From NCBI GenBank assembly GCA_013376735.1, contig VINJ01000001.1:1240001-1304000 (forward strand): DNA of 64,000 nt, in the 5' to 3' direction. The position numbers and the translations under genes were made by a program. The notes below the pieces were generated by a model. It worked only from the letters and a program-made list of their open reading frames with translations. It was not told where the DNA came from and did no database searches. This DNA is from a bacterium Scap17 (GTDB lineage: Bacteria; Pseudomonadota; Gammaproteobacteria; Pseudomonadales; Halomonadaceae). How positions within the stretch are numbered: the stretch's first letter is position 1; each line of letters begins with the position of its first letter. Positions 46,099 to 55,073 of this stretch are shown here, in pieces.

Positions 46099-48111
46099 TC
46101 AGGCCTCTTCCCATTCCACACGGTTGCGCCCTGTCTCCTTGGCGGCGTAGAGCCCTTGGTCGGCACGCTTGATGGCCGGTTTCAGGGTGGTCTCCCCGGC
46201 ACACACCAGCGTCACGCCCAGTGAGGCGGTGTAGGCCAGTGTGCCGTCTTCCGTGGCGTCCTGGCCGACCTGGGCGGGGGTGGTGGCAACCGCCTCGCGG
46301 AGGCGCTCGGCGACCTGTAGGGCCTGCTCGCGGTGGGTATCGGGCAGCAGCACGGCAAACTCTTCACCGCCCATGCGGCACAGCACATCACCATCACGCA
46401 GCACCTGGCGGGCCAGCTTGGCGAAGGCCTGCAGCACCATATCGCCCACGTCGTGGCCATAGGTATCGTTGATGCGCTTGAAGTGGTCGAGGTCGACGGC
46501 GATCAGCGACAGCGGCGCCCCGCTGCGCTCGGCGCGGGCGATCTCCATGGCGGCTTGGTCCTCCAGGGCGCGGCGGTTGCCGAGGCCGGTGAGCGGGTCG
46601 GCGAGCGCCTGTCGTTCCAATCGCTCTTCCAGCGCTTTGCGCTCGCTGAGGTCGAACACCATGGCACGGGAATACTGGAAGCCGTCGTCGGTGACCTGGG
46701 CGGTGGCCTGAATCGCCACCGGCAGACGAGTGCCATCGCGACACTGCAGCTCGCACTCGGCACTGCCCTCCTGGCCTTCCCCCAGCACTTGGCGGAAGGC
46801 GGCATCGAAGGCCGCGCGGGTCTCCGGGGTCACGAAGTCCCGGTAGCGGCGTTTCTCGATCACCTCGTCAGCGCGATAGCCCAACCACTCCAGCTCGGTG
46901 CGGTTGATCTTGATGACCCGGCCATCGCTGTCCAGGGAGTGATAGCCACAGGGGGCGTGCTCGTAGAGGTCCTGTACCTCGTTGGCATACTGGCGGGCCT
47001 CGCGAGAGAACAGCAATGCACGCTGCCGTAGCCCGCGGAGCCGGTGGTTGCTGAGGACCCAGAACAGCCCGAAGGCCACTGACAACAGGTAGACCAAGGT
47101 GATGGCCAGCGGCTGCACCGGGTTCTCCTTGAGTAGCCCCCAGAGCGTCGGGCGCAGCATCAGGATGCCGAGTCGCCAGGGTTGGGTACCCGGGTCGCTG
47201 ATGATGGTGCCGGCCTGGCTGCGATAGTGCTGGGTGCGCAGATCGTGGCTGCGAAAGGCGAGCAGGTGGTTCTCCAGGGTGACGGTACCCTGGTTGCGGT
47301 CGGACATCGCGCTCCAGGCCGCTGGCCAGTGTGTGGCCACGGGCTGGCCGAAGCGCGCCTCCTGGCCGTCGGTATCGGGCAAGAGCCATCGCCCCTGGGC
47401 TCCCGCCAACAGGGCCTCGCCGCGGCTCTCGCGGGCATGCGGCAATGAGGCGGTGAGGCGTGACCAGTCGAGGGTGAACAGCAGCACGCCCAGGCGCTCG
47501 CCCTGATCACCGACGATCGGCGTGGCGATATCGATGACGGTGGTCACCGGCGTTTGCTCTGCACCGGAGGCGCCGAGGTGAGGGGAAGAGACATACAGGT
47601 CCCGCGCCTGCAGGGCCATGGCCTGAAGGAAGGCGGTCGAGGTGCCATGGTCGACCACCGGTGGCCGTGGTAGCAGCGGGACCGTAGAGGTGGCCACCCA
47701 CTCACGCCCCTCAGTGTCGACCACCGCCAGGCGCGTATAGCGGCCGAAGTGCGTCAGCAGGGTATCGAACAGGGCCTCCAGCTGCTCCCAGTCGCTTTGC
47801 GCCGCCAGGCCCCATGTCGGTGTTTCGGCAGCGTCCTGACGGGACAGGAAACGTCTGAGCAGCGGGTACTCGGCGGTGGCCAGCACCTGGTTGAAGCTTT
47901 CATTCATGCCGCGCAGGAGCAGGTCGTATTCAGACGCGAGCAGGGCTTCTGCCGACCGGCGCGTACCGTCGACTCGCTCTTCCAGGTGCGAGACGACGAT
48001 CGGCGTCAGGGTCAGGGTGACCAGGGATACAGGGAGCAGGACCGCCACCGTCAGGCGGGCCCAGAACGCTTTAATGATCAATGGCGGAGCCTCGAAGCAG
48101 GTCAGCCGCAA
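46099..48111 (-). CDS. Diguanylate cyclase with periplasmic sensor, PAS and GGDEF
   Basis: 670 residues if started at TTG 48111; TTG 48078 is an alternative, and no good ATG exists near. Membrane helix at about 18-42, a Cache-type sensor (LAVVDTEGREWVATSTVP, GDQGERLGVLLFTLDWSRL), helix near 335-355, PAS domain with SLDSDGRVIKINRTELEWLGY, and a GGDEF domain with MGGEEFAVLLPD near 579. The GGEEF form is catalytically competent. It is opposite in direction to the other two c-di-GMP genes. Confidence 0.85.
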   Translation of the reverse strand: MRLTCFEAPPLIIKAFWARLTVAVLLPVSLVTLTLTPIVVSHLEERVDGTRRSAEALLASEYDLLLRGMNESFNQVLATAEYPLLRRFLSRQDAAETPTWGLAAQSDWEQLEALFDTLLTHFGRYTRLAVVDTEGREWVATSTVPLLPRPPVVDHGTSTAFLQAMALQARDLYVSSPHLGASGAEQTPVTTVIDIATPIVGDQGERLGVLLFTLDWSRLTASLPHARESRGEALLAGAQGRWLLPDTDGQEARFGQPVATHWPAAWSAMSDRNQGTVTLENHLLAFRSHDLRTQHYRSQAGTIISDPGTQPWRLGILMLRPTLWGLLKENPVQPLAITLVYLLSVAFGLFWVLSNHRLRGLRQRALLFSREARQYANEVQDLYEHAPCGYHSLDSDGRVIKINRTELEWLGYRADEVIEKRRYRDFVTPETRAAFDAAFRQVLGEGQEGSAECELQCRDGTRLPVAIQATAQVTDDGFQYSRAMVFDLSERKALEERLERQALADPLTGLGNRRALEDQAAMEIARAERSGAPLSLIAVDLDHFKRINDTYGHDVGDMVLQAFAKLARQVLRDGDVLCRMGGEEFAVLLPDTHREQALQVAERLREAVATTPAQVGQDATEDGTLAYTASLGVTLVCAGETTLKPAIKRADQGLYAAKETGRNRVEWEEA

Positions 48112-48347
48112 TCCGTGCAGGCGAAGAGTTCACGACGTCAGGAGCAAGGCGAGGCATGCCTGCTCGCCGAGCGCGCGCAAGTATCCAGCAAAAGCCTCGT
48201 AGCGTCATCTTCGGTAGACGATATGGCTCGTGAGGCGCGTGTACCTTGCCCGTCAGGACCGGCTCGGCCACTATCCTTCCCATGGAGGGTGGTAAGTGAA
48301 CCAGAGCGCACGTACCCCCAGGAGAAAGGCGGCATGGAGGCACGGTA

Positions 48348-50924
48348 GTGCTTAACGAATTAGCGCTGATGGAGGCGCAGCAGGACGTTCATGAACGGAT
48401 CGCGAAGCAGGTGCCGCTCGAGGAGACTTTGGATGCCATTGCCCGCTGGATCGAGATCCTGTTGCCAGATGGCATCGTGGCCTTCATGCGCTTCGATTCC
48501 CGCCGTCAGACCCTGAGCCTCATCCCCAGCCAGCGCTTCTCCAGGGCCTACGAAGAGTGCCTTCAAGCGGTGCCCATCGGGCCCGATGCGGCTTCCTTCG
48601 GCAGCGCGGCCTTCTGCCGCGAGCCAGTGGTCACCGAGGACATTCGCAACGACCCGCGCTGGACGCCGTTTCGCGATGCTGCCGATCGAGAAGGGCTAAG
48701 AGCCTGCTGGTCCAATCCTGTGCTGACCGCCGAAGGTGAGTTGCTGGGCACCTTCGGCATCTACTTCCGCGAGCCAAAGCAGCCTACCGATACTGGTCGT
48801 CGGCGCATGAAGCAGGCCGCGGCGCTGGTGGCACTGGCGATCCTGCGTGACCGCGATGCCTCCAGCCACCGAGCCCTCTCCGAATGGCACCGCTCGTTGT
48901 TCGTGAACCACCCCGACGGGGTCTACGAGTTCGACCTGGAGGGTCACTTCCAGCGGGGTAATGCCGCGCTGACACGGATCACGGGGTATCCCGAAGACGC
49001 CTTGATTGGCCGGCACTTCAACGAGTTCATTGAGCCTGAGTATCGCGAGCTGACCCTGGCCGGGTTCGATATTGCCCGACAGGGCGGGTCGCACCAGTAC
49101 GAAACCATGGGCACCCACCGCGATGGGCACCCCTATCGGCTGGAGATCCTCAACTTCCCGGTCTCGGTGGATGGCGAGGTGGTGGGGGTATACGGCGTCT
49201 GCCGTGACATCACCGCCCGCAAGCAGGAGGAAGAGGATCGCCTTCTACTGGAGCGAGGCATCCAGGCCACCCCCAACGGCGTGGTCATGGCCGACGCGAC
49301 CCAGCCCGACATGCCCCTGGTGTATGCCAACGAGGCCTTCTATCGCCTCACTGGATACACGCCTCTGGAGGTGCTGGGCCGCAACTGCCGCTTCCTGCAG
49401 GGGCCAGACACTGACCCCGAGGCGCTTGCTGTCATTCGCCGGGCGATCATCGAGCGACAGTCCACCGAGACTACCCTGCGCAACTATCACAAGGACGGCA
49501 CGCCCTTCTGGAACCACCTCTCGCTGAGCCCGGTGTTCTATGCCGACGGTGCCTGCACGCACTACATCGGCATCCAGCAGGACATCACCCGGCAGCGCGA
49601 ACAGGAAGCGCAGATCGCCCACCAGGCAACCCATGACCTGCTCACCGGCCTGCCCAACCGCACCGCCTTCGATGAACACCTTCAGGCGGCCTTCGAGCGG
49701 GTTCAGGAGGATCAGGGGCTGCTGGTGGTGATGCATCTCGACCTGGACGGCTTCAAGGCTGTCAACGACGGCCTGGGCTATCACATCGGCAACCAGTTGT
49801 TGGTGGCGGTCAGCGAGCGTCTGCGTCAGGTGGTGGACGGTGACGCGAGCCTGGCTCGTATGACCGGCGACGAGTTTGCTTTGCTACTGCCTGGCCTCGA
49901 CAGCCGCCAGGCCGGGGTCGAGATGGCCGAGGACGTGCTGAGTGCTCTGGCGCAGCCGTTCTTGATCGAGGACCGTGCCCTGCACATCAGTGCCAGCATC
50001 GGCATCGCCTGCAACTGTGAGAGCGTGGCGTATGCCTATGAGCTGATGCAGCGTGCCGATCTGGCGGTCGGCGATGCCAAGCAGCAGGGGCGTAATACCT
50101 GGTACTGGTATCAGGGCGACCAACATCGCGGTACCGAAGAGGCGGTGCTGTTGCGACACGATCTGCACACGGCACTGCGCCAAGATCAATTCGAGCTCTA
50201 CTATCAGCCGATCGTGGAGGCGGTGAACGGACGTATCCGCGGCATGGAGGCCCTGATCCGTTGGCACCACCCCGAGCGTGGGATGATCTCGCCTGGGGTG
50301 TTCATCCCGCTGGCCGAGCAGACCGGCCAGATCATTCCCCTGGGGCGCTGGATCCTACGACGTGCCTGCCAGGACGCCGCGGCGATGCGTGCCGCAGGCG
50401 GGCTCGGGGGGCCGGTTGCCGTGAACATCTCCTCACTGCAGTTTCGCCGTGACGGCTTCCTGGCCGACGTGAAGGCGGCTTTGGACGATGCCGACTTGCC
50501 GCCCGAGCTACTGGAACTGGAGGTCACCGAGAGTGTGCTGCTTGACGGCGCCGAGCAGGCCATCACGCTGATCAACGAGCTCAAGGCGCTGGGGATCCGG
50601 GTCGCGCTGGACGACTTCGGTACCGGCTTCTCCAGCCTCAGCTACCTGCGCGACCTGCCGATCCACAAGGTCAAGCTCGATAGGGCCTTCATCCAGGACA
50701 TTGCCACCAGCCGCAGCAACGCCGCCATCGTGCAAGGCATCATCACCATGGCCCATCACCTGGACCTGACGGTGGTGGCCGAAGGCATCGAGGAGCGGGA
50801 GCAGCAGCAGGACCTGATCCGCCGCAACTGCGACTTGCTGCAGGGGTTCTACTTCGCCAGGCCGATGCCGCGGGAGGCCATCATAGAGCTTACCGGGCAG
50901 CTTCCGGTACCTGTGGGGCTATGA
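48348..50924 (+). CDS. GAF-PAS-LOV-GGDEF-EAL protein, likely blue-light-regulated
   Basis: 858 residues from GTG 48348. A GAF domain (about 15-165); a PAS domain (about 180-295); a LOV-type PAS domain with the flavin-adduct cysteine in GRNCRFLQGPDTDP (about 344-357). The GGDEF domain has TGDEF instead of GGDEF (about 505-509), so cyclase activity is doubtful. The EAL domain keeps EALIRW (about 634), the acidic DDFGTGFSSLSYLRDLPIHKVKLD region and VAEGIE, so it should be an active c-di-GMP phosphodiesterase. No membrane helices: cytoplasmic. Confidence 0.88.
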   Translation: MLNELALMEAQQDVHERIAKQVPLEETLDAIARWIEILLPDGIVAFMRFDSRRQTLSLIPSQRFSRAYEECLQAVPIGPDAASFGSAAFCREPVVTEDIRNDPRWTPFRDAADREGLRACWSNPVLTAEGELLGTFGIYFREPKQPTDTGRRRMKQAAALVALAILRDRDASSHRALSEWHRSLFVNHPDGVYEFDLEGHFQRGNAALTRITGYPEDALIGRHFNEFIEPEYRELTLAGFDIARQGGSHQYETMGTHRDGHPYRLEILNFPVSVDGEVVGVYGVCRDITARKQEEEDRLLLERGIQATPNGVVMADATQPDMPLVYANEAFYRLTGYTPLEVLGRNCRFLQGPDTDPEALAVIRRAIIERQSTETTLRNYHKDGTPFWNHLSLSPVFYADGACTHYIGIQQDITRQREQEAQIAHQATHDLLTGLPNRTAFDEHLQAAFERVQEDQGLLVVMHLDLDGFKAVNDGLGYHIGNQLLVAVSERLRQVVDGDASLARMTGDEFALLLPGLDSRQAGVEMAEDVLSALAQPFLIEDRALHISASIGIACNCESVAYAYELMQRADLAVGDAKQQGRNTWYWYQGDQHRGTEEAVLLRHDLHTALRQDQFELYYQPIVEAVNGRIRGMEALIRWHHPERGMISPGVFIPLAEQTGQIIPLGRWILRRACQDAAAMRAAGGLGGPVAVNISSLQFRRDGFLADVKAALDDADLPPELLELEVTESVLLDGAEQAITLINELKALGIRVALDDFGTGFSSLSYLRDLPIHKVKLDRAFIQDIATSRSNAAIVQGIITMAHHLDLTVVAEGIEEREQQQDLIRRNCDLLQGFYFARPMPREAIIELTGQLPVPVGL

Positions 50925-50982
50925 GGTAGGTCGCGGGGCCTCTTCAGCAGTGTCCTATGGCCCTCTCTCTGGCCATCATGTA

Positions 50983-51002
50983 AAGAAAACCAAGGTTTTC
51001 TT
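50983..51002. terminator. Perfect 20-base palindrome after the LOV gene
   Basis: AAGAAAACC-AA-GGTTTTCTT, about 60 bases after the stop codon. A weaker stem GGCC...GGCC (50959-50976) precedes it. It may end transcription, though AT-rich. Confidence 0.4.
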
Positions 51003-51068
51003 GTGGTGGAATGCAACCATTCAGATGGGGGAAAGGTTTAATCCAACTATAATAGCCCCCGAGGGTTA

Positions 51069-51092
51069 GTCCGCTTTTGGCCGATAGCGGAC
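51069..51092. repeat. Dispersed repeat, copy 2 (full palindrome)
   Basis: GTCCGCT at 51069 pairs with AGCGGAC ending at 51092. Its first 22 bases equal 42100-42121. Confidence 0.8.
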
Positions 51093-51272
51093 CTCTTTAT
51101 TCTATCATATATACAATAGTAAATGCCCCAGCCTGTTAGAAACCTCCTAGTCCTAAAGTATATGATTCTTCGATCGGCTCCCTCCGTCCCTCTCTCTGAT
51201 CCTCTGCCTCTCTGGCTCTCCCTCTCGCCATTCATCATTCATTTCTTAACAGGCGCATGGTCTATGTGCTGT

Positions 51273-51301
51273 TTGACCTAGCATATGGCTGCGCCTATAT
51301 T
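51273..51301 (+). promoter_or_regulatory. Candidate promoter of the right-end gene
   Basis: TTGACC (51273-51278), 17-base spacer, TATATT (51296-51301). With a start near 51308 this favours the ATG at 51334 as translation start, since a GTG at 51316 would leave almost no leader. Confidence 0.6.
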
Positions 51302-51333
51302 GTCATTTCCATGGTGTGTTTGAGTTGAACGTG

Positions 51334-52584
51334 ATGAAGAATGATAATGAAGTTGGGTTCATTTGCTATTTCGGCGACTTGTCATCTGAAGAGGTTGAGG
51401 TAATAAATGACTATTGGTTGGTGACGGATGATGGCGGTGTAAACGGTGGCTTTGCCTACTCAGTTTCTAGAGTTTCAGAGAGGCATGGTCTGCGTGAGGG
51501 AGATATTAGAGTTATAATTAAAAAAGGTTCTGGGTTTTGTGCGCCAGGAGGTGTGGGGCTATGTGGTTCTTGTGGGGATGTGGTTTTGTTGTCAAGCAGG
51601 ATGAAGTATAAAGAGGCTCTCAAGGGGAAGAGGGGGACCTGTAAAAATTGTTTGCAAGAGCAGAGAGAGAAGTTTGACGAGGAATGTGAGAAGAAGCTTG
51701 TTGAGTACTTGGAGTCATCTTTGTCAGTAGAGGGCTATGAGTATTCAGATCTTAAGTATCTGGATAAAGTGTTTCTTCTGGCAATTCTCACTATGAATTA
51801 TGATGGCGATGGACCTTTGAAGCTCGGGGCTGGTGGGTTTGGCTGGTCTGGCTTTAAGAGTATAGATGCTGAAGCTCTCAACTCTTTGGTTGCTAGGAAG
51901 GCCGTCAGGCGCGTCGAGCCAATGGGAGACGAGGCTGTAACGGCATATGCTCGCTTAAGAGGCGGGAGTGCCGAAAAGAAATCTTTGCTCTCCAATGCAG
52001 GGCTCAGGGGTATTCCTCAGCCAGGTTTCTATATTAACTTGCCTGATGGTTTATATGATATCAGTGACTTTATGCAGGCAGTAAACGGTGATGTGGTCGA
52101 AGGATGTGTAACAATTGATGATATTGAAGATATTAGGCGTCTAGTAAATGATGTTCGGGTTGAGAAGCTTTATGCTGTTGTTGGGTATCTGGGGATGAGC
52201 TATAGGTTGAAAATAAATCATAACATCAAACTGGATGCTGTTCTTAGACATATTGCTGTTACATATCCGCTGGATAAAGCTTACTATACTATGATCAGGA
52301 TGGTGAAAGATGTAATTGAATATATGCATGTAGAGTATGTCAATAGCTTTGCTGCTGAGCATTTGTTCACCAGGTTTCTTGAGAGCTACCTGTCTAAAGT
52401 TAAAACCAGAGGTTGGGAGCTAAAAATTGCCAGATCCTTGCCTCAAGAAGTTACGAGTTCAAACTTGGAGGCTATGGTTACTGCCATATTTCTAGAGGGG
52501 GCTTTGAGCTGGGATGAGCTGTCGGCAACAGAGGTCGCAGAGCGGTGGGTATCGAAGCTGCACGTTGCGGAGGCGCATGGGTAA
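51334..52584 (+). CDS. Unknown AT-rich gene at the right end of the island
   Basis: 416 residues from ATG 51334. A zinc-ribbon pattern at about 79-113 (CGSCGD ... CKNC) follows an N-terminal domain with YFGDLSSEEVEVINDYW and the hydrophobic basic stretch IRVIIKKGSGFC. The remainder is alpha-helical, without membrane segments or nuclease motifs I can recognise. Base composition matches gmtY/Z/X rather than the cargo between, and it has its own promoter. It could be island-core (excision, regulation) or a defence protein; neither is shown. Confidence 0.7.
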   Translation: MKNDNEVGFICYFGDLSSEEVEVINDYWLVTDDGGVNGGFAYSVSRVSERHGLREGDIRVIIKKGSGFCAPGGVGLCGSCGDVVLLSSRMKYKEALKGKRGTCKNCLQEQREKFDEECEKKLVEYLESSLSVEGYEYSDLKYLDKVFLLAILTMNYDGDGPLKLGAGGFGWSGFKSIDAEALNSLVARKAVRRVEPMGDEAVTAYARLRGGSAEKKSLLSNAGLRGIPQPGFYINLPDGLYDISDFMQAVNGDVVEGCVTIDDIEDIRRLVNDVRVEKLYAVVGYLGMSYRLKINHNIKLDAVLRHIAVTYPLDKAYYTMIRMVKDVIEYMHVEYVNSFAAEHLFTRFLESYLSKVKTRGWELKIARSLPQEVTSSNLEAMVTAIFLEGALSWDELSATEVAERWVSKLHVAEAHG

Positions 52585-52663
52585 ATAGTACCTCTAATTA
52601 GTATTGATACTATTTTTTAATCATTAAAAAACAAAGGCTTGAAGTTTATAGTATGTCATTTGA

Positions 52664-52671
52664 GGTTCTTT
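52664..52671 (-). repeat. Right terminal inverted repeat of the island
   Basis: AAAGAACC on the minus strand, inverted with respect to 15733-15740. Between it and the greB codons GCGGATT lie five bases, GCCAG, which may be the coupling sequence left by the recombinase. Confidence 0.7.
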
Positions 52672-52860
52672 CTGGCAATCCGCATTCTCGCTGCGATCCC
52701 CCATGGCGGCAGCCTCGCCCGTCTTGCGCGAAAGCTCCGGGCGCCTCACGCGCCTCAGATGGTCGGCCAGCCCCTTCATCTTCGCGTGGCCCTGCGGGGT
52801 AATCACGTTGCTCTTCTTTTCTTGGCGCGGGTCCGTCTTGGGGTCGCGCCAGCGTGTCAT
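52672..52860 (-). pseudogene. greB: Native greB, N-terminal part cut off by the island
   Basis: From ATG 52860: MTRWRDPKTDPRQEKKSN, then MKGLADHLRRVRRPELSRKTGEAAAMGDRSENAD, after which island sequence follows (CQKEPQ...). The rest of the gene is at 15391-15732, and the two halves join as SENAD-YTYNKK. The native promoter stays with this half, so a truncated protein could still be made. Confidence 0.9.
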
Positions 52861-53065
52861 GTTGCGACCTTGCATGGTCTGCTCCGCTGGTTCTGTGGGT
52901 AAGGCTCAAGGCGTCGTGTGCGATGTTCGCTAGCGTTGAGACCTGCGACCAAGGGTGATTGGCGGCCGATTCAAACGTTCGTTACAGTCAGTGTGTGCTC
53001 GCCGGAGCGCCTGCGCGTCACCCATGCCGAATCTGCCAACAATAACGAAAATCAGGGAGCTGTCC

Positions 53066-53755
53066 ATGCCCATGCTGCCATCTTCACACCCGTCTTGCCG
53101 TGTCATATCCCGTTGCTGTCGCGTATTGCTCTCCGGGGGCATGGCGCTGGGCATCACGCTGGCCGGCATGACCGGAGTCCATGCTGCCCCTGGCGATGAT
53201 GACGTCTTCCCGCTCTCCAAGCGCTGGGCGCAGATCAATTATCAGGTCTCCGGTGATGCTCAGGAAAAGGGCATGGAAGCCCTGGGCAAGGAGGTACGCG
53301 CGCTGGCGGATCAGTATCCGGACAATGCCCATGTGCTGACCTGGGAAGGCATTATCCTGGCCTCATGGGCCAAGGCGCGCGGTGGTCTGGGAGCACTGGA
53401 TCTGGCCAAGGAAGCCAAGGCCACGCTCGAGAAGGCGATCTCGCTCGATCCCAAGGGCGACAATGCCTCTGCCTATGTGACGCTTGGCGCGCTCTATGAC
53501 AAGGCGCCCGGCTGGCCAGTGGGCTTCGGGGATGATGAGAAGGCGGGAGAAGTGCTGCGCAAGGGGCTTGAGGTCAACCCGACGGGCATGGATACCAATT
53601 ATTATTACGCCGATTATCTGGCCTCCGAAGGCCGTGATGAGGAAGCGCTCAAGCATGCGCGTCTCGCTCAGGACGGGCCGCCACGACCCAATCGTGAGCT
53701 GGCCGATCAGGAATTGCAGAAAGAGATCGCCGCACTGATCAAGCGCCTGCAGTGA
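53066..53755 (+). CDS. Exported TPR-like protein
   Basis: 229 residues from ATG 53066. Signal peptide (VLLSGGMALGITLAGMTGVHA), then helical repeats: AQEKGMEALGKEVRALADQYPDNAHVLTWEG, KATLEKAISLDPKGDNASAYVTLGALYDK, and AGEVLRKGLEVNPTGMDTNYYYADYLASEGRDEEALKHAR. These are TPR-like pairs. Probably a periplasmic scaffold; no specific role is evident. First backbone gene on the greB side. Confidence 0.7.
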   Translation: MPMLPSSHPSCRVISRCCRVLLSGGMALGITLAGMTGVHAAPGDDDVFPLSKRWAQINYQVSGDAQEKGMEALGKEVRALADQYPDNAHVLTWEGIILASWAKARGGLGALDLAKEAKATLEKAISLDPKGDNASAYVTLGALYDKAPGWPVGFGDDEKAGEVLRKGLEVNPTGMDTNYYYADYLASEGRDEEALKHARLAQDGPPRPNRELADQELQKEIAALIKRLQ

Positions 53756-54110
53756 GTCTCCGTCGTCCGTATCGCTTGCTTGGCTGTTGGAGGTGGAGAC
53801 TGGCTGGAGCGACATCAGTGAGCCCTGCAAGTGAACGGCAGCGCTGGGCCAGGCGCTGTTCTAACAGCCTCGGAGGAATCCCCGATTTCCTGAATGACTG
53901 AGTCCTTGAGCCCCACGGCCCGAGCGGAGATTCCGCTCGGGCCGTGTCGTTTATCGCTCTGTGGATGAGAAGTCGTCCAGGTGCCTTCAGATAGCGCCTT
54001 GAATGGCGCTGATGACTGACTCGGTACGACGCGCCAAGCAAGTTTGCAGGTGACGGGCTGGCCAGTCTCGCGGCAGGACAGGATAATGCCTGCTCAGCCA
54101 AGGAGGATGC
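53756..54110. other. Intergenic region with a terminator
   Basis: 355 bases. A strong hairpin at 53914-53946 ends the upstream gene. The rest should hold the nudF promoter, but no clear hexamers were found. Confidence 0.5.
53914..53946 (+). terminator. Strong hairpin terminator
   Basis: CACGGCCCGAGCGGA pairs perfectly with TCCGCTCGGGCCGTG around a 3-base loop, followed by TCGTTT. It is about 160 bases after the TPR-like gene. Confidence 0.7.
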
Positions 54111-54749
54111 ATGAGCGAGCAACAAGAGCACGTGGCCGGACAGCAGGTCTTCTCGCAGAACGATGTCGAGCGGGTCGAGACCAGAGTGTTGCAGGACGGC
54201 TTCTTTCGCCTCGAGCAGCGCGAATTCCGCCACCAGCGTTTCAACGGTGGCTGGAGCGATGTGATCCATCGCGAGGTGCATGTCCGTCACGATGCGGTAG
54301 GCGTATTGCCCTATGACCCGGTCAACGACCGCGTGGTCTTCGTCGAACAGATTCGTGCCGGCATGCTGGAAGACGCACGCACGCCCTGGAGTCTGGAGCC
54401 GATTGCAGGGCTGGTGGACAAGGACGAACAGGCCCATGAGGTCGCGCGCCGTGAGGCGGTCGAGGAGGCGGGGTGCGAGCTGACCGACCTGATCGAACTC
54501 TACCGCTACTACCCGAGCCCCGGCGCCTGTACCGAGGAGGTCACGCTGTTCATCGCTCTGTGTGACAGCAGTGGGCTGGGCGGCGTGCATGGTCTGGCCG
54601 AGGAGAATGAAGATATCCGTGTGCATGTGCTCGACTTCCAGGCGGCCCTCACGCTGCTGGAACAAGGGCGGTTGGGCAACGCGATGGCCATCATGGCCAT
54701 GCAATGGCTGCTGCGTGAGCGTGCCTCGTTGCGCGTCATGCATGCCTGA
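54111..54749 (+). CDS. nudF: ADP-ribose pyrophosphatase
   Basis: 212 residues. The Nudix box is complete: GLVDKDEQAHEVARREAVEEAGCEL (G-x5-E-x7-REAVEEAG, near 100-122), preceded by VVFVEQIRAGMLE and followed by YPSPGACTEEVTLFIAL, the ADP-ribose-type loop. It hydrolyses ADP-ribose to AMP and ribose 5-phosphate in the cytoplasm. Start chosen at ATG with AAGGAGG upstream. DUF1249 and cpdA follow, the order seen near tolC/parE in Gammaproteobacteria. Confidence 0.9.
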   Translation: MSEQQEHVAGQQVFSQNDVERVETRVLQDGFFRLEQREFRHQRFNGGWSDVIHREVHVRHDAVGVLPYDPVNDRVVFVEQIRAGMLEDARTPWSLEPIAGLVDKDEQAHEVARREAVEEAGCELTDLIELYRYYPSPGACTEEVTLFIALCDSSGLGGVHGLAEENEDIRVHVLDFQAALTLLEQGRLGNAMAIMAMQWLLRERASLRVMHA

Positions 54750-55073
54750 GGCAGTGAAGGCGAAGCTTGGCAATCCCTCGTGTCTCACGCAGGCTTCCTC
54801 AACCTGCGCGTCAGAGCTGCTATTCTAGAGGCTTGCTGAAAACCGGCAGCCAGCAACGATCACTGTCTGCGCCAGTGTCCGTATCGGTCTCGGTTTTCGT
54901 CTCAGCTTCAGTCTTGAGAGCTGGACTCGATAGCCGAGAGCTGATCGCCGACAGCCTGAGTGCTGGCACAGCGCTTGATTTATCGCACGTCGCCCGCATC
55001 TTGCCACGCACGATAGCGGGCGTGCTTTGACAGACAACATGCCAATGTTCTGAGATTCGCAAGGAGATCGCCC
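54750..55073. other. Intergenic region, nothing clear
   Basis: 324 bases between nudF and the DUF1249 gene. Short frames on both strands look spurious. No convincing promoter or hairpin was found. Confidence 0.4.

Larger units (their letters stand above)
50925..51333. other. Gene-free region before the right-end gene
   Basis: Contains the palindrome AAGAAAACCAAGGTTTTCTT (50983-51002), the second copy of the dispersed repeat (51069-51092), a CT-rich run (51176-51236) and a good promoter for the next gene (51273-51301). No protein gene is supported. Confidence 0.7.

Noticed and set aside
51176-51238. Minus-strand frame in the CT-rich stretch before the right-end gene
   Set aside because: Low-complexity Arg/Glu/Gly translation with no start signals; simple-sequence DNA.
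52955-53065. A 37-residue N-terminal extension of the TPR-like exported protein
   Set aside because: It would bury the clear signal peptide; ATG 53066 with a GGGAG upstream is a better start.
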